64,000 nt of DNA, from NCBI GenBank assembly GCA_022266195.1, contig WHVY01000003.1, forward strand, positions 5,146,001-5,210,000. The letters are read 5' to 3'. Below are positions 63,437 through 64,000 of this stretch, in pieces (the first letter of the stretch is position 1; every line of letters starts with the position of its first letter). Position numbers and translations under genes: made by a program. The stretch is from Tetranychus cinnabarinus (taxonomy: Eukaryota > Arthropoda > Arachnida > Trombidiformes > Tetranychidae). A model generated the notes under the pieces. It made no database searches. It saw only the letters and a program-made list of their open reading frames with translations, and was not told the origin of the DNA.

Positions 63437-64000
63437 GTAAGTGTTGAACATCTTATTTTGAATAAAATCGCCATTCATGCTTGAAGATACCAATTGCTGG
63501 AGAAACAAATATCAACAAGATCACATCGTTACATCGCCCATTTAAGATGCCAAAATGTTTGACCATTAAGAAATACATAGATAATCGTTGATCATTGTCC
63601 ATTAATCACCAGCTCCGAAAATTTCTGACATAAAACTGGTTGGATTGATTTGTATTCCATGAGATTCATTGGTGTGAAAATGTAATAGTAAATCATTGGC
63701 AATTTTTAGATGCCCAATAAGAGAAAGATTTGTTTCCTTGTTTCCTGAGTAACTCTGGTCTTATATTGTACATTGACCAGAAATATATTCCGGATGAATC
63801 TGAGGAGTAAGCAAAAAAATCAATCATTAGATAAATGTATTACTACGGTTTCAATTATAATGTAGAGTAACATGCAAGTGGGTTAAACTTATTTTCATTA
63901 ACATGATAATAGATTTAAGCGTGGAATAAGTACTTACATATTGGTTATTAAACTGTGATAGCTTTAATTTGGCAGCCATGGTATGTTTAACTGATTTAAT
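63437..64000 (+). other. Start of the next receptor intron
   Basis: Begins with the GTAAGT donor after the FN3 exon and runs to the window edge with no further exon seen. Confidence 0.6.

Noticed and set aside
1..64000. CRISPR arrays, rRNA, tRNA genes
   Set aside because: No regularly spaced direct repeats or rRNA-like blocks seen by eye. I saw no tRNA-like hairpin set, though a tRNA scan could not be run.

Overview
The window is animal nuclear DNA. It is AT-rich, and its genes are split by GT..AG introns, mostly 50-450 bp with a few over 10 kb. It holds animal gene families: TFIIB, profilin, an NRF-6-type acyltransferase and an Ig/FN3 receptor. Base composition, compact genes and GAT/CAT microsatellites suit a small arthropod. 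A mite of the spider-mite kind is my best guess, but this is inference; no marker here fixes the species. All gene models were built by hand from reading-frame continuity, splice sites and intron phase.

Layout. 1-4.2 kb: non-coding, with two diverged copies of a dispersed repeat and a 190-bp terminal-inverted-repeat (TIR) element. 4.4-5.9 kb (+): a secreted proline-rich protein. 6.6-15.5 kb (+): a tandem duplication of an NRF-6-like membrane acyltransferase gene. Copy 1 (6973-10733) is complete, with 11 coding exons and 700 aa. Copy 2 (12041-14750) is broken by two deletions and a frameshift, and carries a related TIR element in an intron. 16.3-17.0 kb: another copy of the dispersed repeat. 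17.7-18.9 kb (-): profilin, 3 exons, 131 aa. 20.0-21.0 kb (+): TFIIB, 2 exons, 302 aa, divergent from profilin. 22.2-27.9 kb (-): an unrecognised 395-aa acidic/serine-rich protein with 12 cysteines in 30 residues; its 3.3-kb first intron holds three copies of a ~0.5-kb repeat in inverted and direct orientation.

29.7 kb to beyond the right edge (+): a cell-surface receptor whose visible exons encode a signal peptide, one Ig domain and one FN3 domain, separated by introns of 1.0, 16.2 and 15.9 kb. The 15.9-kb intron splits the FN3 domain and contains, on the opposite strand, a complete five-exon nested gene (49951-56381) for a 1742-aa secreted low-complexity protein rich in Ser, Pro, Gly, Asn and His.

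TFIIB (Pol II initiation) and profilin (actin monomer binding) are housekeeping genes. The rest are secreted or membrane proteins with no obvious shared pathway. I found no CRISPR array, operon, rRNA or tRNA. Nothing here is convincingly a new multi-gene system. The most notable items are the decaying acyltransferase duplicate with gene-conversion-like patchwork, the nested secreted-protein gene, the cysteine-cluster protein and the foldback repeats.
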